Below are positions 33,809-42,112 of a stretch of DNA of 64,000 bases, piece by piece. The number at the start of each line of letters is the position of its first letter. Position 1 is the first letter of the stretch. The translations under genes and the position numbers were made by a program. Where the stretch lies: assembly GCF_030581005.1 (NCBI RefSeq), contig NZ_JAUQSX010000008.1, positions 244,494 to 308,493 of the forward strand, written 5' to 3'. The stretch comes from Hymenobacter mellowenesis (GTDB lineage: Bacteria > Bacteroidota > Bacteroidia > Cytophagales > Hymenobacteraceae). Below the pieces are notes generated by a model. The model was not told where the DNA came from. It saw nothing but the letters and a program-made list of their open reading frames with translations, and did no database searches.

Positions 33809-34546
33809 TCACCCCCCAAACACCTTTTTCAGCAGCTCGGTGGTGCGGGCCACGGGGTTTTGGCGGATGTTGGCTTCTTCCTGAGCGATGAGCGTGAACA
33901 GGCCGTCAATAGCCTTGCCGGTGGCGTATTGGTTGAGGTCAGTTTGCACGGGCTGCACCAGCGGCAGACGGTTATAGGTGGTACTCAGTTGGGTGTAGTA
34001 CTTGGTAGCGCCCACTTTGTCGAGGCTTTGCTGGATGATGGGCTGAAACGCGGTGGTGAGCTGGCCGGTGGTGGTGCGCTTGAGGTACTGCGTGGCCGCG
34101 TCGGACTGCCCGCTCAGAATATTCCACACATCCGTGAACGTCAGGCTCTTGATGGCATTCAGAAAAATGGGCTTGGCGCTTTGGGCGGCGTCTTCGGCCC
34201 CGCGGTTCAGACTCAGCTCAAAGGCATCAACCTGACTGCCCAGGCCCAGGGCCCGCAGCTTGGTGGCCACGCGCTGCGCATCGGGTGGAAAGGGAATGCG
34301 GATGAGTGAGTTCAGGTTGAAGCCGTCGGTTTTCGAGGCTTGGTCGGCCCCTTTGCTGATGCCCTGGATGAGGGCTTCCTTGAGGCCGTTGGCGGCGTCG
34401 GTGTTGCTCACGCCGGCGGGCGCGGTGCCGGTGGTTTTGCCCATCGGGGGCAGCTTGAGGTTGCCGATTTTGGGCAGGGAAATTTGGGCCGAAGCGTGCA
34501 GGGCCGCGCCCAGCCCAAGCGCCAGCAGCAGAACGTAATTTTTCAT
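33809..34546 (-). CDS. DUF4197 secreted protein
   Basis: 245 residues with a signal peptide (MKNYVLLLALGLGAALHASA) and a mature region matching the DUF4197 pattern: GLKEALIQGISKGADQASKTDGFNLNSLIRIPFPPDAQRV, then a helical body and the closing ATGKAIDGLFTLIAQEEANIRQNPVARTTELLKKVFG. The family is common in Bacteroidota and Proteobacteria and is predicted periplasmic or surface exposed; no biochemical role is established that I know of. Monocistronic, upstream gap of 340 bp. Confidence 0.88.
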   Translation of the reverse strand: MKNYVLLLALGLGAALHASAQISLPKIGNLKLPPMGKTTGTAPAGVSNTDAANGLKEALIQGISKGADQASKTDGFNLNSLIRIPFPPDAQRVATKLRALGLGSQVDAFELSLNRGAEDAAQSAKPIFLNAIKSLTFTDVWNILSGQSDAATQYLKRTTTGQLTTAFQPIIQQSLDKVGATKYYTQLSTTYNRLPLVQPVQTDLNQYATGKAIDGLFTLIAQEEANIRQNPVARTTELLKKVFGG

Positions 34547-34886
34547 AAGCTCAAACGAATGGGGTAAGAATAGAAAGCCGCAATAGGCGTTGACCTACTG
34601 AATTTGCGGCCCGGATGCGGGCAAACTTAGCCGGGCACCGGGCGCGGCCCTGCTCCTTATCGACCATCGGGCAACCTCTCACGACCGGCACCGGTCATCC
34701 ATCGGCTGGCCCCAGGCAATGGCTCGCGGGCGGCTTAGGACTATTAACCGAGAATTTTATCTGATAAAAAGCCCGCTCAACGACGGCTGAAGCGACGGGG
34801 GCGGCAAGTACCGCAGCCCCAAAACCAAACATGTTGCGCCTAACCCCTAGCTTAGAGGTTCCTTACTGCCACATTCCGTCCTTTTC
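34547..34886. other. 340-bp divergent intergenic region
   Basis: It separates the DUF4197 gene from the secreted-protein/TonB operon. No ORF or strong hairpin is supported. TAGCTTAG at 34848-34855 resembles a degraded -7 box 31 bp before the ATG at 34887. Confidence 0.45.
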
Positions 34887-35639
34887 ATGAAACTACAACG
34901 CCTTGCCGGCCTGGCATTGCTTTGCGTGCCGCTGTTTGGCCAGCGCGCGGCCGCCCAGACGGCCGCCCCCACGGCCGCGCTGGCCTCGGCGGTGGCCACG
35001 GCCGAGCAGCAGTATGCGGCGGCTTTTGCGCTGCCTTCGCAACTCTACAACGGCCCCGAATACATCGACTACGCCCTGCCCTACCGCGTCAGGATAGGGC
35101 ACCAGTTTTTTTTGGAGCCTACGCGGCAGCCGGGGGCGGTACTCTACAACGGCCATTACTTCGCCAACCTCTTGCTGGCCTATGATGTGGTGAAAGACCA
35201 GGTGGTGCTCTCGCCGCCTCGTAGCCCGCTCTCGCTGCGGCTCATCAACGACAACGTGCAGTCTTTTTCGGTGAGTAGCCACCGCTTTGTGCGGCTGGTG
35301 GCCGACAGCGCCAGCCGGCGCGTCATCGAGACGGGCTACTACGAAGTGCTGCTCGATAGCACCGTGCAGGTGCTGGCCCGGCGCTCCAAGCGCCTGCAGG
35401 AACACGTTGCCCAGCAAATCATCAGCGTGGAGTTTGTACCTCAGGACGAGCTGTTCATCAAAAAAGCCGGCACCTACTACCCCGTGGGCCGCAAGGCGGC
35501 CGCGCTACGCGTGTTTGCCGACCGCGGCAAGGAGGTGCAGGAATATGCGAAAGCCCAGAAGCTGTCCTTCAAGAAAGCCGCGTTTGAGGCGTCGGTGGTG
35601 CAGCTGGCCCGCTACTATTCCGGGCTGGCCGCGCGGTAG
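34887..35639 (+). CDS. Secreted protein of unknown function upstream of a TonB receptor
   Basis: 250 residues with a signal peptide (MKLQRLAGLALLCVPLFGQRAAAQ). The mature region has a beta-rich core (DYALPYRVRIGHQFFLEPTRQPGAVLYNGHYFANLLLAYDVVKDQVVL, RRVIETGYYEVLLDSTVQVLARRSKR) and a Lys-rich helical end (KKAAFEASVVQLARYYSGL). No family recognised, although proteins of this size often sit directly before CarboxypepD_reg TonB receptors. 42 bp before the receptor start, so probably co-expressed; it may be a periplasmic or surface accessory. Confidence 0.8.
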   Translation: MKLQRLAGLALLCVPLFGQRAAAQTAAPTAALASAVATAEQQYAAAFALPSQLYNGPEYIDYALPYRVRIGHQFFLEPTRQPGAVLYNGHYFANLLLAYDVVKDQVVLSPPRSPLSLRLINDNVQSFSVSSHRFVRLVADSASRRVIETGYYEVLLDSTVQVLARRSKRLQEHVAQQIISVEFVPQDELFIKKAGTYYPVGRKAAALRVFADRGKEVQEYAKAQKLSFKKAAFEASVVQLARYYSGLAAR

Positions 35640-35681
35640 GGGCCGGCCTTTTCAGCATTTGAGCGTTATCGATTTCCTTTC

Positions 35682-38453
35682 ATGAAGCATTGTTATTCTA
35701 CCTGTTGCAGCCTGGTTGTGCTGCTTCTGCTGAGCTTGACCAGCCACGGCCAACAAGCCGAGAAAACCGTTACCGGCGACTTCAATCATGTGCTGTTTGA
35801 GCAGTTTGCCAGCCAGGTGGAAGCCCAGACGGCCTACCGCTTTTACTTCGACCCCGCGGCCGTGGACAGCCTTTTTGTGACGCTGCGCGTGCAGGCCCAG
35901 CCCGTGGATGTCGTGCTGCGCGAAGCCCTGCAAAACACCAAATTCCGCTTCGCCCTCGACGACGAGCGCCGCGTATTCGTGACCAGCGGCGCGGTGATTT
36001 CGGGCGCCCCGGCCGCCGATTTCTACGAGCCTCGGCCCGTGGCCCCGGCCGCGCTGGCCCAGGCCGATGCCGACCCCAGCGCCCCCGCGCCCACCCGCTC
36101 GCGCCTCATCAGCGCTTCCGAATACAAGGTGTATGAGATTGGGGCCGGTGGCGGCGGTGGGCGGGTCACGCTGGCCGGCCACATCCGCGACCAGAAATCG
36201 GGCGAGCCGGTGATTGGGGCGTCCATCGTGGCCGAGTCGCTGAACGTGGGGGCTACTACGGACCAGTTCGGCTTCTACTCGCTCACGCTGCCGGCCGGGC
36301 GCTACGACCTAAAAATCCGGGGTTTGGGCATCAAGAACACCAAGCGCCAAGTGGTGCTGCGCGGCGACGGCAAGCTGGAGATTGAGGTGGAGGAAGACAT
36401 CATCACGCTGAAGGAAGTGGTGATTGAGGCCGAAAAGGACAAGAACGTGTCGGGCATGCAAATGGGCCTGGAGAAGCTGGATATCAAGACCATGCGCCAG
36501 GTGCCCACGGCCTTCGGCGAGACGGACATTCTGCGCGTCATCATGACCTTGCCGGGCGTGAAAACGGTGGGTGAAGGCAGCACCGGCCTCAACGTGCGCG
36601 GCGGCGCCACCGACCAGAACTTGATTCTGTTCAACGACGCCACTATCTACAATCCGTCGCACCTGTTCGGCTTTTTCTCGGCCTTCAACCCCGACATTTT
36701 GCAGGGCGTGGAGCTGTACAAAAGCGCCATTCCGGCCAAGTACGGCGGGCGCCTGGCGTCGGTGCTGGACATTACGACCCGCGAGGGCAATAAGAAAAAG
36801 TTTGGCGGTGCGGGCGGCATCGGCCCGCTCACCAGCCGCGTCACGCTGGAAGGGCCCATTGCGAAAGACAAAAGCTCGTTCATCGTGAGCGGCCGGGCCA
36901 GCTATTCGGACTGGATTCTGAAGCAGCTGTCGGACCGAAACTTCGCCAAGAGCGCAGCCTCGTTCTACGACGTCACGGCCCACGTCATGCACGAGGTCAA
37001 CGAGAAGAACACGCTCTACGCCACCGGCTATTTCAGCACCGACCGGTTTCGGCTGGCCAGCGACACGACATATAGCTACCGCAACCAAGCCGCCAGCCTG
37101 AAGTGGCGCCACAACTTCAACAACCAGCTCTACGGCGTGCTTACGGGCACCTACAGCCACTACGACTACGACGTGACCACCACCCAGAACCCGGTGTCGG
37201 CCTCGCAGCTCAAGTATGCCGTCGGCCAATCGGGCCTGCGGGCCGATTTCAGCTACTATCCTAACAGCAAGCACACCATCGACTTCGGTGGCAGCACGCT
37301 GCTCTACAACATCGCGCCGGGCAGCTTCCTGCCGCTGGGCGAAAAGTCGCTGATTCGGCCCGACGTGCTGGGCAAGGAGCGCGCCTTGGAAAGCGCTCTG
37401 TACGTGTCAGATAAGTTCGACATCACGTCGCGATTTTCGATTTCGGCGGGCTTGCGCTTCTCATTCTTCCAGGCGCTGGGGCCGCGCGAGGTGTACCAGT
37501 ACGCGCCCGGCCAGTCGCGCTCCGAATCCACGATTATCGACACGGTGCAGTACGGCTCGAACAAGGTGCTGGCCTCGTACCAGGGGCCGGAATACCGGCT
37601 GTCGGCGCGCTATTCGCTGGACGACAAGTCGTCGGTGAAGGGCAGCTACACCCGCACGCGCCAGTACATTCACCAGCTCACAAACACGGCCTCGGTGTCG
37701 CCGACCGACGTGTGGAAGCTGAGCGACAACAATATCCGGCCACAGGTGGGCGACCAATACTCGCTGGGCTACTACCGCAATTTCAAATCGAACACCATTG
37801 AGGTGTCGGTGGAGGGCTACTACAAAACGCTGCGCGACTTCGTGGATTACAAGAGCGGCGCCACGCTGGTGCTCAACCACCACATCGAAACCGACATCAT
37901 CAACGCCGAGGGCAAGGCCTACGGGGTGGAGTTTTTCGTGAAGAAGCTCACCGGCAAGCTCAACGGCTGGGTGGGCTACACCTATTCCCGCTCCCTGGTG
38001 CAGGTGAACGCGGCCACCACCTCCGACATGGTGAACGGCGGCCAGTACTACCCCAGCAACTTCGACAAGCCGCACGATTTCACGCTGGTGGGCAACTACC
38101 GCTTTTCGCGCCGCTTCAGCACCAGTGTAAACGCTACTTATAGCACCGGCCGGCCCATCACGTTGCCGCTGGCCAAATACTACCTCAACAACTCGCTGCG
38201 CGTGTACTACTCCGACCGCAACGCCTACCGCGTGCCCGACTACTACCGCATCGACCTGGCACTCAACATCGAGGGCAGCCACAAGGTTAAGAAGCTGGCC
38301 CACAGCTCCTGGACGGTGGGCGTGTACAACCTCACTGGCCGCCGCAACCCGTATTCCGTGTATTTTAAATCGGTGGGCGGCCAGATTAAGGGCTACCAGC
38401 TGTCCATTTTCGGCAACCCGATTCCGACTGTCACTTACAACTTCAAATTCTGA
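35682..38453 (+). CDS. TonB-dependent receptor with STN and carboxypeptidase-regulatory domains
   Basis: 923-residue outer-membrane active transporter. After the signal peptide comes an STN (secretin/TonB short) domain (about 30-105: FEQFASQVEAQTAYRFYFDPAAV), a linker, a CarboxypepD_reg-like domain (about 163-250: LAGHIRDQKSGEPVIGASIVAES), the plug (about 275-375: LNVRGGATDQNLILFNDATIYNPSHLFGFFSAFN) and a 22-strand-type barrel to the C-terminal aromatic KF. The STN domain hints at regulation through a FecR-like anti-sigma factor, but none is present here. Followed immediately by a DUF4249 lipoprotein. Substrate unknown. Confidence 0.93.
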   Translation: MKHCYSTCCSLVVLLLLSLTSHGQQAEKTVTGDFNHVLFEQFASQVEAQTAYRFYFDPAAVDSLFVTLRVQAQPVDVVLREALQNTKFRFALDDERRVFVTSGAVISGAPAADFYEPRPVAPAALAQADADPSAPAPTRSRLISASEYKVYEIGAGGGGGRVTLAGHIRDQKSGEPVIGASIVAESLNVGATTDQFGFYSLTLPAGRYDLKIRGLGIKNTKRQVVLRGDGKLEIEVEEDIITLKEVVIEAEKDKNVSGMQMGLEKLDIKTMRQVPTAFGETDILRVIMTLPGVKTVGEGSTGLNVRGGATDQNLILFNDATIYNPSHLFGFFSAFNPDILQGVELYKSAIPAKYGGRLASVLDITTREGNKKKFGGAGGIGPLTSRVTLEGPIAKDKSSFIVSGRASYSDWILKQLSDRNFAKSAASFYDVTAHVMHEVNEKNTLYATGYFSTDRFRLASDTTYSYRNQAASLKWRHNFNNQLYGVLTGTYSHYDYDVTTTQNPVSASQLKYAVGQSGLRADFSYYPNSKHTIDFGGSTLLYNIAPGSFLPLGEKSLIRPDVLGKERALESALYVSDKFDITSRFSISAGLRFSFFQALGPREVYQYAPGQSRSESTIIDTVQYGSNKVLASYQGPEYRLSARYSLDDKSSVKGSYTRTRQYIHQLTNTASVSPTDVWKLSDNNIRPQVGDQYSLGYYRNFKSNTIEVSVEGYYKTLRDFVDYKSGATLVLNHHIETDIINAEGKAYGVEFFVKKLTGKLNGWVGYTYSRSLVQVNAATTSDMVNGGQYYPSNFDKPHDFTLVGNYRFSRRFSTSVNATYSTGRPITLPLAKYYLNNSLRVYYSDRNAYRVPDYYRIDLALNIEGSHKVKKLAHSSWTVGVYNLTGRRNPYSVYFKSVGGQIKGYQLSIFGNPIPTVTYNFKF

Positions 38454-38455
38454 TA

Positions 38456-39640
38456 ATGCGCTTCTCCTCCCTATTTGCGCTGCGCCGCTGGCTGCCCGGG
38501 GCGCTGGCGCTGCTGGCCGGCTGCACCGACTCGTTCGCGCCCGACGTCACGACCTCGCCACCGAGCCTGCTGGTGGTCGATGGCTTTCTTAATAGCCAGG
38601 GCGTGACCACCATCAAGCTCTCGCGCGCCTACGCCATCGCCTCGAAAACGGCCGCGCCCACCGAGACCCGCGCCACGGTGTACATCGAGGACGAGGCCGG
38701 CACGCGCCTGCTGCTGACCGAAACCAGCGTGAAGGGCACCTACACCTCGGCCGCCCAAACCTTGAACCCGGCCCGCAAGTACCGCCTGCACCTCAACACA
38801 CTGGCCGGCAAGGAGTACGCCTCCGACTACGTGCCCGTGAAGACCACGCCTGCTATTGACGCCGTGACCTGGCGCACCGACAACGAGGGCCTTAACATCT
38901 ACGTGAACACCCACGACGCCACCGGCAACAGCCAGTACTACCGCTGGGACTATGTGGAAACCTGGGAAATTAACCCCATTTACCGGCCCCAAGTGGAGTA
39001 TGTGAACGGCGCCATGCGCGACATTGTGGTGCCGTTTCCGACCATCTGCTGGGGCACGGCCCCTTCAACGCCCATTCAGATTGCCAAAACCACGGCCCTG
39101 ACCCAGGATGTGGTGTCCGATTTCCGGGTACGGCAGTTGCCCACCACGTCCAACCTGCTCGACAGCCGCTATAGCATTCTGGTGCAGCAGCACGCCCTCA
39201 CTAAGGAAGAGTACGGCTATTGGGAATTGCTGCGCAAAAACACTGAGAGCATCGGCTCGCTGTTCGACGCGCAGCCCGCCCAGCTCACCGGCAACGTGCG
39301 CTGCCTCAACAGCCCCTCGGATGCGGCCTTGGGCTTCATCGGGGCTCATTCGATGACGGAAAAGCGGATTTTCATCCGGCGGGCGGAGCTGCCGCGCGCC
39401 TGGCTGGTGAAGAACGGCTACGAAAGCTGCCAGCCGCCCGACAGCGTCTTTTTTGACCGCGGCATGCCGCCGCCGAACCCGGCCCAGGTGCTGCAGTCCA
39501 TTTTTGGCGCGGGCAGCGCGCTGCCCATCGAGGAGCTTTACAACAAAATGGGCGTCCTCAACGGCTACACGGCCAAATCCCGGGACTGCATCGACTGCCG
39601 CACGCGCGGCACCTCCGTTAAGCCCAGCTTCTGGCCCTAG
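38456..39640 (+). CDS. DUF4249 lipoprotein
   Basis: 394 residues; lipobox LLAGC near residue 22 marks it as a lipoprotein. The DUF4249 pattern is visible: LVVDGFLNSQGVTTIKLSRAY, VYIEDEAGTRLLLTE, YRLHLNTLAGKEYASDYVPVKTTPAID, YYRWDYVETWEINP, and the Cys-containing RDCIDCRTRGT C terminus. These proteins accompany CarboxypepD_reg TonB receptors in Bacteroidota and are presumed surface accessory lipoproteins. It begins 2 bp after the receptor stop, so translational coupling is likely. Confidence 0.9.
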   Translation: MRFSSLFALRRWLPGALALLAGCTDSFAPDVTTSPPSLLVVDGFLNSQGVTTIKLSRAYAIASKTAAPTETRATVYIEDEAGTRLLLTETSVKGTYTSAAQTLNPARKYRLHLNTLAGKEYASDYVPVKTTPAIDAVTWRTDNEGLNIYVNTHDATGNSQYYRWDYVETWEINPIYRPQVEYVNGAMRDIVVPFPTICWGTAPSTPIQIAKTTALTQDVVSDFRVRQLPTTSNLLDSRYSILVQQHALTKEEYGYWELLRKNTESIGSLFDAQPAQLTGNVRCLNSPSDAALGFIGAHSMTEKRIFIRRAELPRAWLVKNGYESCQPPDSVFFDRGMPPPNPAQVLQSIFGAGSALPIEELYNKMGVLNGYTAKSRDCIDCRTRGTSVKPSFWP

Positions 39641-39679
39641 GCCGTGTTTTTTTTAGCAGCATTGAAGCGTCGTACCCGC

Positions 39680-42103
39680 ATGGTTTTTTTTCAGATGAAT
39701 AAGCGCGCCCTGGCCGGCCTGGGGCTGCTGCTGGTTCTGGGTTGGAGCACGGCCCGCCCGGCCGCCGCCCAAACCGCCCCGCTCGATTCGCTCGACGGCC
39801 TCACCGGCAGGCTGCTGCGCTACGAGCGGCGCGGCCCGCACGAAAAGCTGTTTCTGCACCTCGACCGCCCCACCTACCTGAGCGGCGAAATGATGTGGTT
39901 TAAGATTTACGCCGCCGACGGCACCCACGCCCGCCCCCTGGCCCTGAGCAGCGTGGCCTACGTGGAAGTGCTGGATGCCGACCAGCAGCCCGTGCTCCAA
40001 ACCAAGGTGGCCCTGCAAAAAGGCAGCGGCCAGGGCTCGCTGGGGCTGCCCACGGCCCTGGTGGCGGGCAGCTACACGGTGCGGGCCTACACCAGCTGGA
40101 TGAAAAACTTCAGCCCCGACGCCTACTTCCACCGCCCCATCACGGTGATTAACACGCAGTCGGCCTCCGGCGCCGGCGCCCGCGACTCGGCCGCTTCGTA
40201 CGACGCGCAGTTCTTTCCCGAAGGCGGGCACCTGGTGCGAGGCCTTCGCAGCCGGGTGGCGTTCAAAATCACCGATAAGGCCGGGCGCGGCGTGGCCGCC
40301 GAGGGCAAGGTGCTCAGCGCCAGCGGCGCCGTGGTAGCCACGTTTCGCACCCTGCGCTTCGGCATGGGCCATTTCGACTTCACCCCGGCGGCCGGCCCCG
40401 ACACCTACACCGCCAGCATCACCCTGGGGCCAAAGCGCATCCTCACGCGCCCACTGCCCGCGCCCGCCGAGCAGGGCTACGTGCTGCGCCTCGACGACAC
40501 CGGCCCCGACCAGCTGACCCTGACCGTGAGCGCCAGCGGCGTCCCCGCCGAAACGCTGTCCCTGCTGGCCCACTCGCGGCAGCAGGTGGCCGTGGCCACG
40601 CGCGAGCCGCTGCGGAACGGCAAGGCCGTGTTTGTCATCAACAAAAGCGCCTTGCTCGATGGGGTGTCGCACCTCACGCTGTTCAACGCCGACCGCAAGC
40701 CGGTGTGTGAGCGGCTATATTTCCGGGCGCCGCAGCAGCTGCTGAGCATCACGGGCCGGGCCGACAAGGCGCAGTACGGTACCCGCGATAAGGTGAGCGT
40801 ACAGGTGGCCACGGCCGCGCTGCCCGCGGCGGCAGCGGCCAATCTGTCGATGGCCGTGTACCGGCTCGATTCGCTGACCACGACGCCCGGCCCGGGCATC
40901 GACCGTTACCTCTGGCTCACGTCAGATTTGCAGGGCACGGTGGAAAGCCCCGATTATTACTTTACCGCCACTGGCCCCGAGGCCGCCGAAGCCACTGACA
41001 ACTTGCTGCTCACGCAGGGCTGGAGCCGTTTCCGGTGGGAAGACGTGCTGGCAGCGCCCAAACCGTTTGAGTTTCTGGCCGAGCCGTATGGCCCTGTCAT
41101 TCAGGCGCAGGTACTGCGCGCCGATACCCGCCAGCCGCGCACGGGCGTCACCACCTACCTGGCCTCGCCCAGCCGCATTGTGGACCTGAGCGTGGCCGCC
41201 AGCAATGAGCAGGGCATCGTTCGCTTTGAGCGCAACCGCTTCGGTGGCTCCCGCGACATCGTGCTGCAAACTGACCCCGGCCAGGACAGCACCAGCTTGC
41301 TCACGGTGCTCAGCCCGTTTTCGGGGCGCTACGCCACGGGGCCGCGCCCGGCGTTCGGCATCACGCCGCGCTTCCAGCAGGACTACGCCCGGCGGCACTT
41401 CCAGGCCCAGGTGCAGAACGTTTTTGCGGGCAAGCACCGCAACCGCTACGCCGCCGAGCGGGTGGACAGCCTGGCCTTTTTTGGCAAGCCCGATGAGACA
41501 TACCTGCTCGACAAGTTCACGCGCTTTAAGGTGATGGAGGAGGTGCTACGCGAGTACGTGCCGGGCGTGGTGGTCCGCATTCGCAAAGACGGATTCCACC
41601 TGCTGGTGGTGGACCGGCTGAACAAAACCGTGCTGTCGGAAAACCCCATGGTGCTGCTCGACGGCGTGCCGGTGTTCAACATCAACAAGATGATGGCCAT
41701 GAACCCGCTCAAGATTCGCAAGCTCGACGTGCTGGACGGCCGCTACTTCCACGGCCCGGCCGTGTACAACGGCATCGTGAGCTTCACCACCTACAAAGGC
41801 GACCTCGAAGGCTTCCCGCTCGACCCGCGCGTGCTGGTGCAGGAGTACGAAGGCGTGCAGCGCCAGCGCGAGTTCTACGCCCCGCGCTACGACACGCCCG
41901 AAGCCGCCAAAAGCCGCCTGCCCGACCTGCGCAACCTCCTCTACTGGAACCCCGAAATCAGCCTGGCTGGTCCCGCTGCCAAAACGCTGGATTTCTACAC
42001 CGGCGACCAGGCCGGCCGCTACCTCGTGGTGCTGCAGGGCCTGGCCACCAACGGCCTGGCCGGCAGCCGCAGCTTTGTGCTGGACGTGAAGCCGGCGCTG
42101 TAG
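39680..42103 (+). CDS. Secreted MG2-domain protein with plug-like C-terminal region
   Basis: About 807 residues from the ATG at 39680 (39695 is an equally good start; an earlier frame start at 39644 adds a basic leader). Signal peptide, then a macroglobulin-like MG2 segment (KLFLHLDRPTYLSGEMMWFKIYAADG ... YVEVLDADQQPVLQTKVALQKGSGQGSL), several Ig-like beta domains, and a C-terminal part with VLLDGVPVFNINKMMAMNPLKIRKLDVLDGRYFHGPAVYNGIVSFTTY that resembles a TonB-receptor plug. Likely partner of the receptor and DUF4249 protein in the outer membrane. Its last 14 codons are copied at 44910-44951. Confidence 0.82.
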   Translation: MVFFQMNKRALAGLGLLLVLGWSTARPAAAQTAPLDSLDGLTGRLLRYERRGPHEKLFLHLDRPTYLSGEMMWFKIYAADGTHARPLALSSVAYVEVLDADQQPVLQTKVALQKGSGQGSLGLPTALVAGSYTVRAYTSWMKNFSPDAYFHRPITVINTQSASGAGARDSAASYDAQFFPEGGHLVRGLRSRVAFKITDKAGRGVAAEGKVLSASGAVVATFRTLRFGMGHFDFTPAAGPDTYTASITLGPKRILTRPLPAPAEQGYVLRLDDTGPDQLTLTVSASGVPAETLSLLAHSRQQVAVATREPLRNGKAVFVINKSALLDGVSHLTLFNADRKPVCERLYFRAPQQLLSITGRADKAQYGTRDKVSVQVATAALPAAAAANLSMAVYRLDSLTTTPGPGIDRYLWLTSDLQGTVESPDYYFTATGPEAAEATDNLLLTQGWSRFRWEDVLAAPKPFEFLAEPYGPVIQAQVLRADTRQPRTGVTTYLASPSRIVDLSVAASNEQGIVRFERNRFGGSRDIVLQTDPGQDSTSLLTVLSPFSGRYATGPRPAFGITPRFQQDYARRHFQAQVQNVFAGKHRNRYAAERVDSLAFFGKPDETYLLDKFTRFKVMEEVLREYVPGVVVRIRKDGFHLLVVDRLNKTVLSENPMVLLDGVPVFNINKMMAMNPLKIRKLDVLDGRYFHGPAVYNGIVSFTTYKGDLEGFPLDPRVLVQEYEGVQRQREFYAPRYDTPEAAKSRLPDLRNLLYWNPEISLAGPAAKTLDFYTGDQAGRYLVVLQGLATNGLAGSRSFVLDVKPAL
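42062..42102. repeat. 41-bp direct repeat, copy A (end of MG2 gene)
   Basis: 42062-42102 is repeated at 44910-44950 with three substitutions. It encodes the last residues (GSRSFVLDVKPAL) of the MG2 protein. The two copies bracket the S41 protease gene and the polA fragment. Confidence 0.85.
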
Positions 42104-42112
42104 CCGTGGGGG

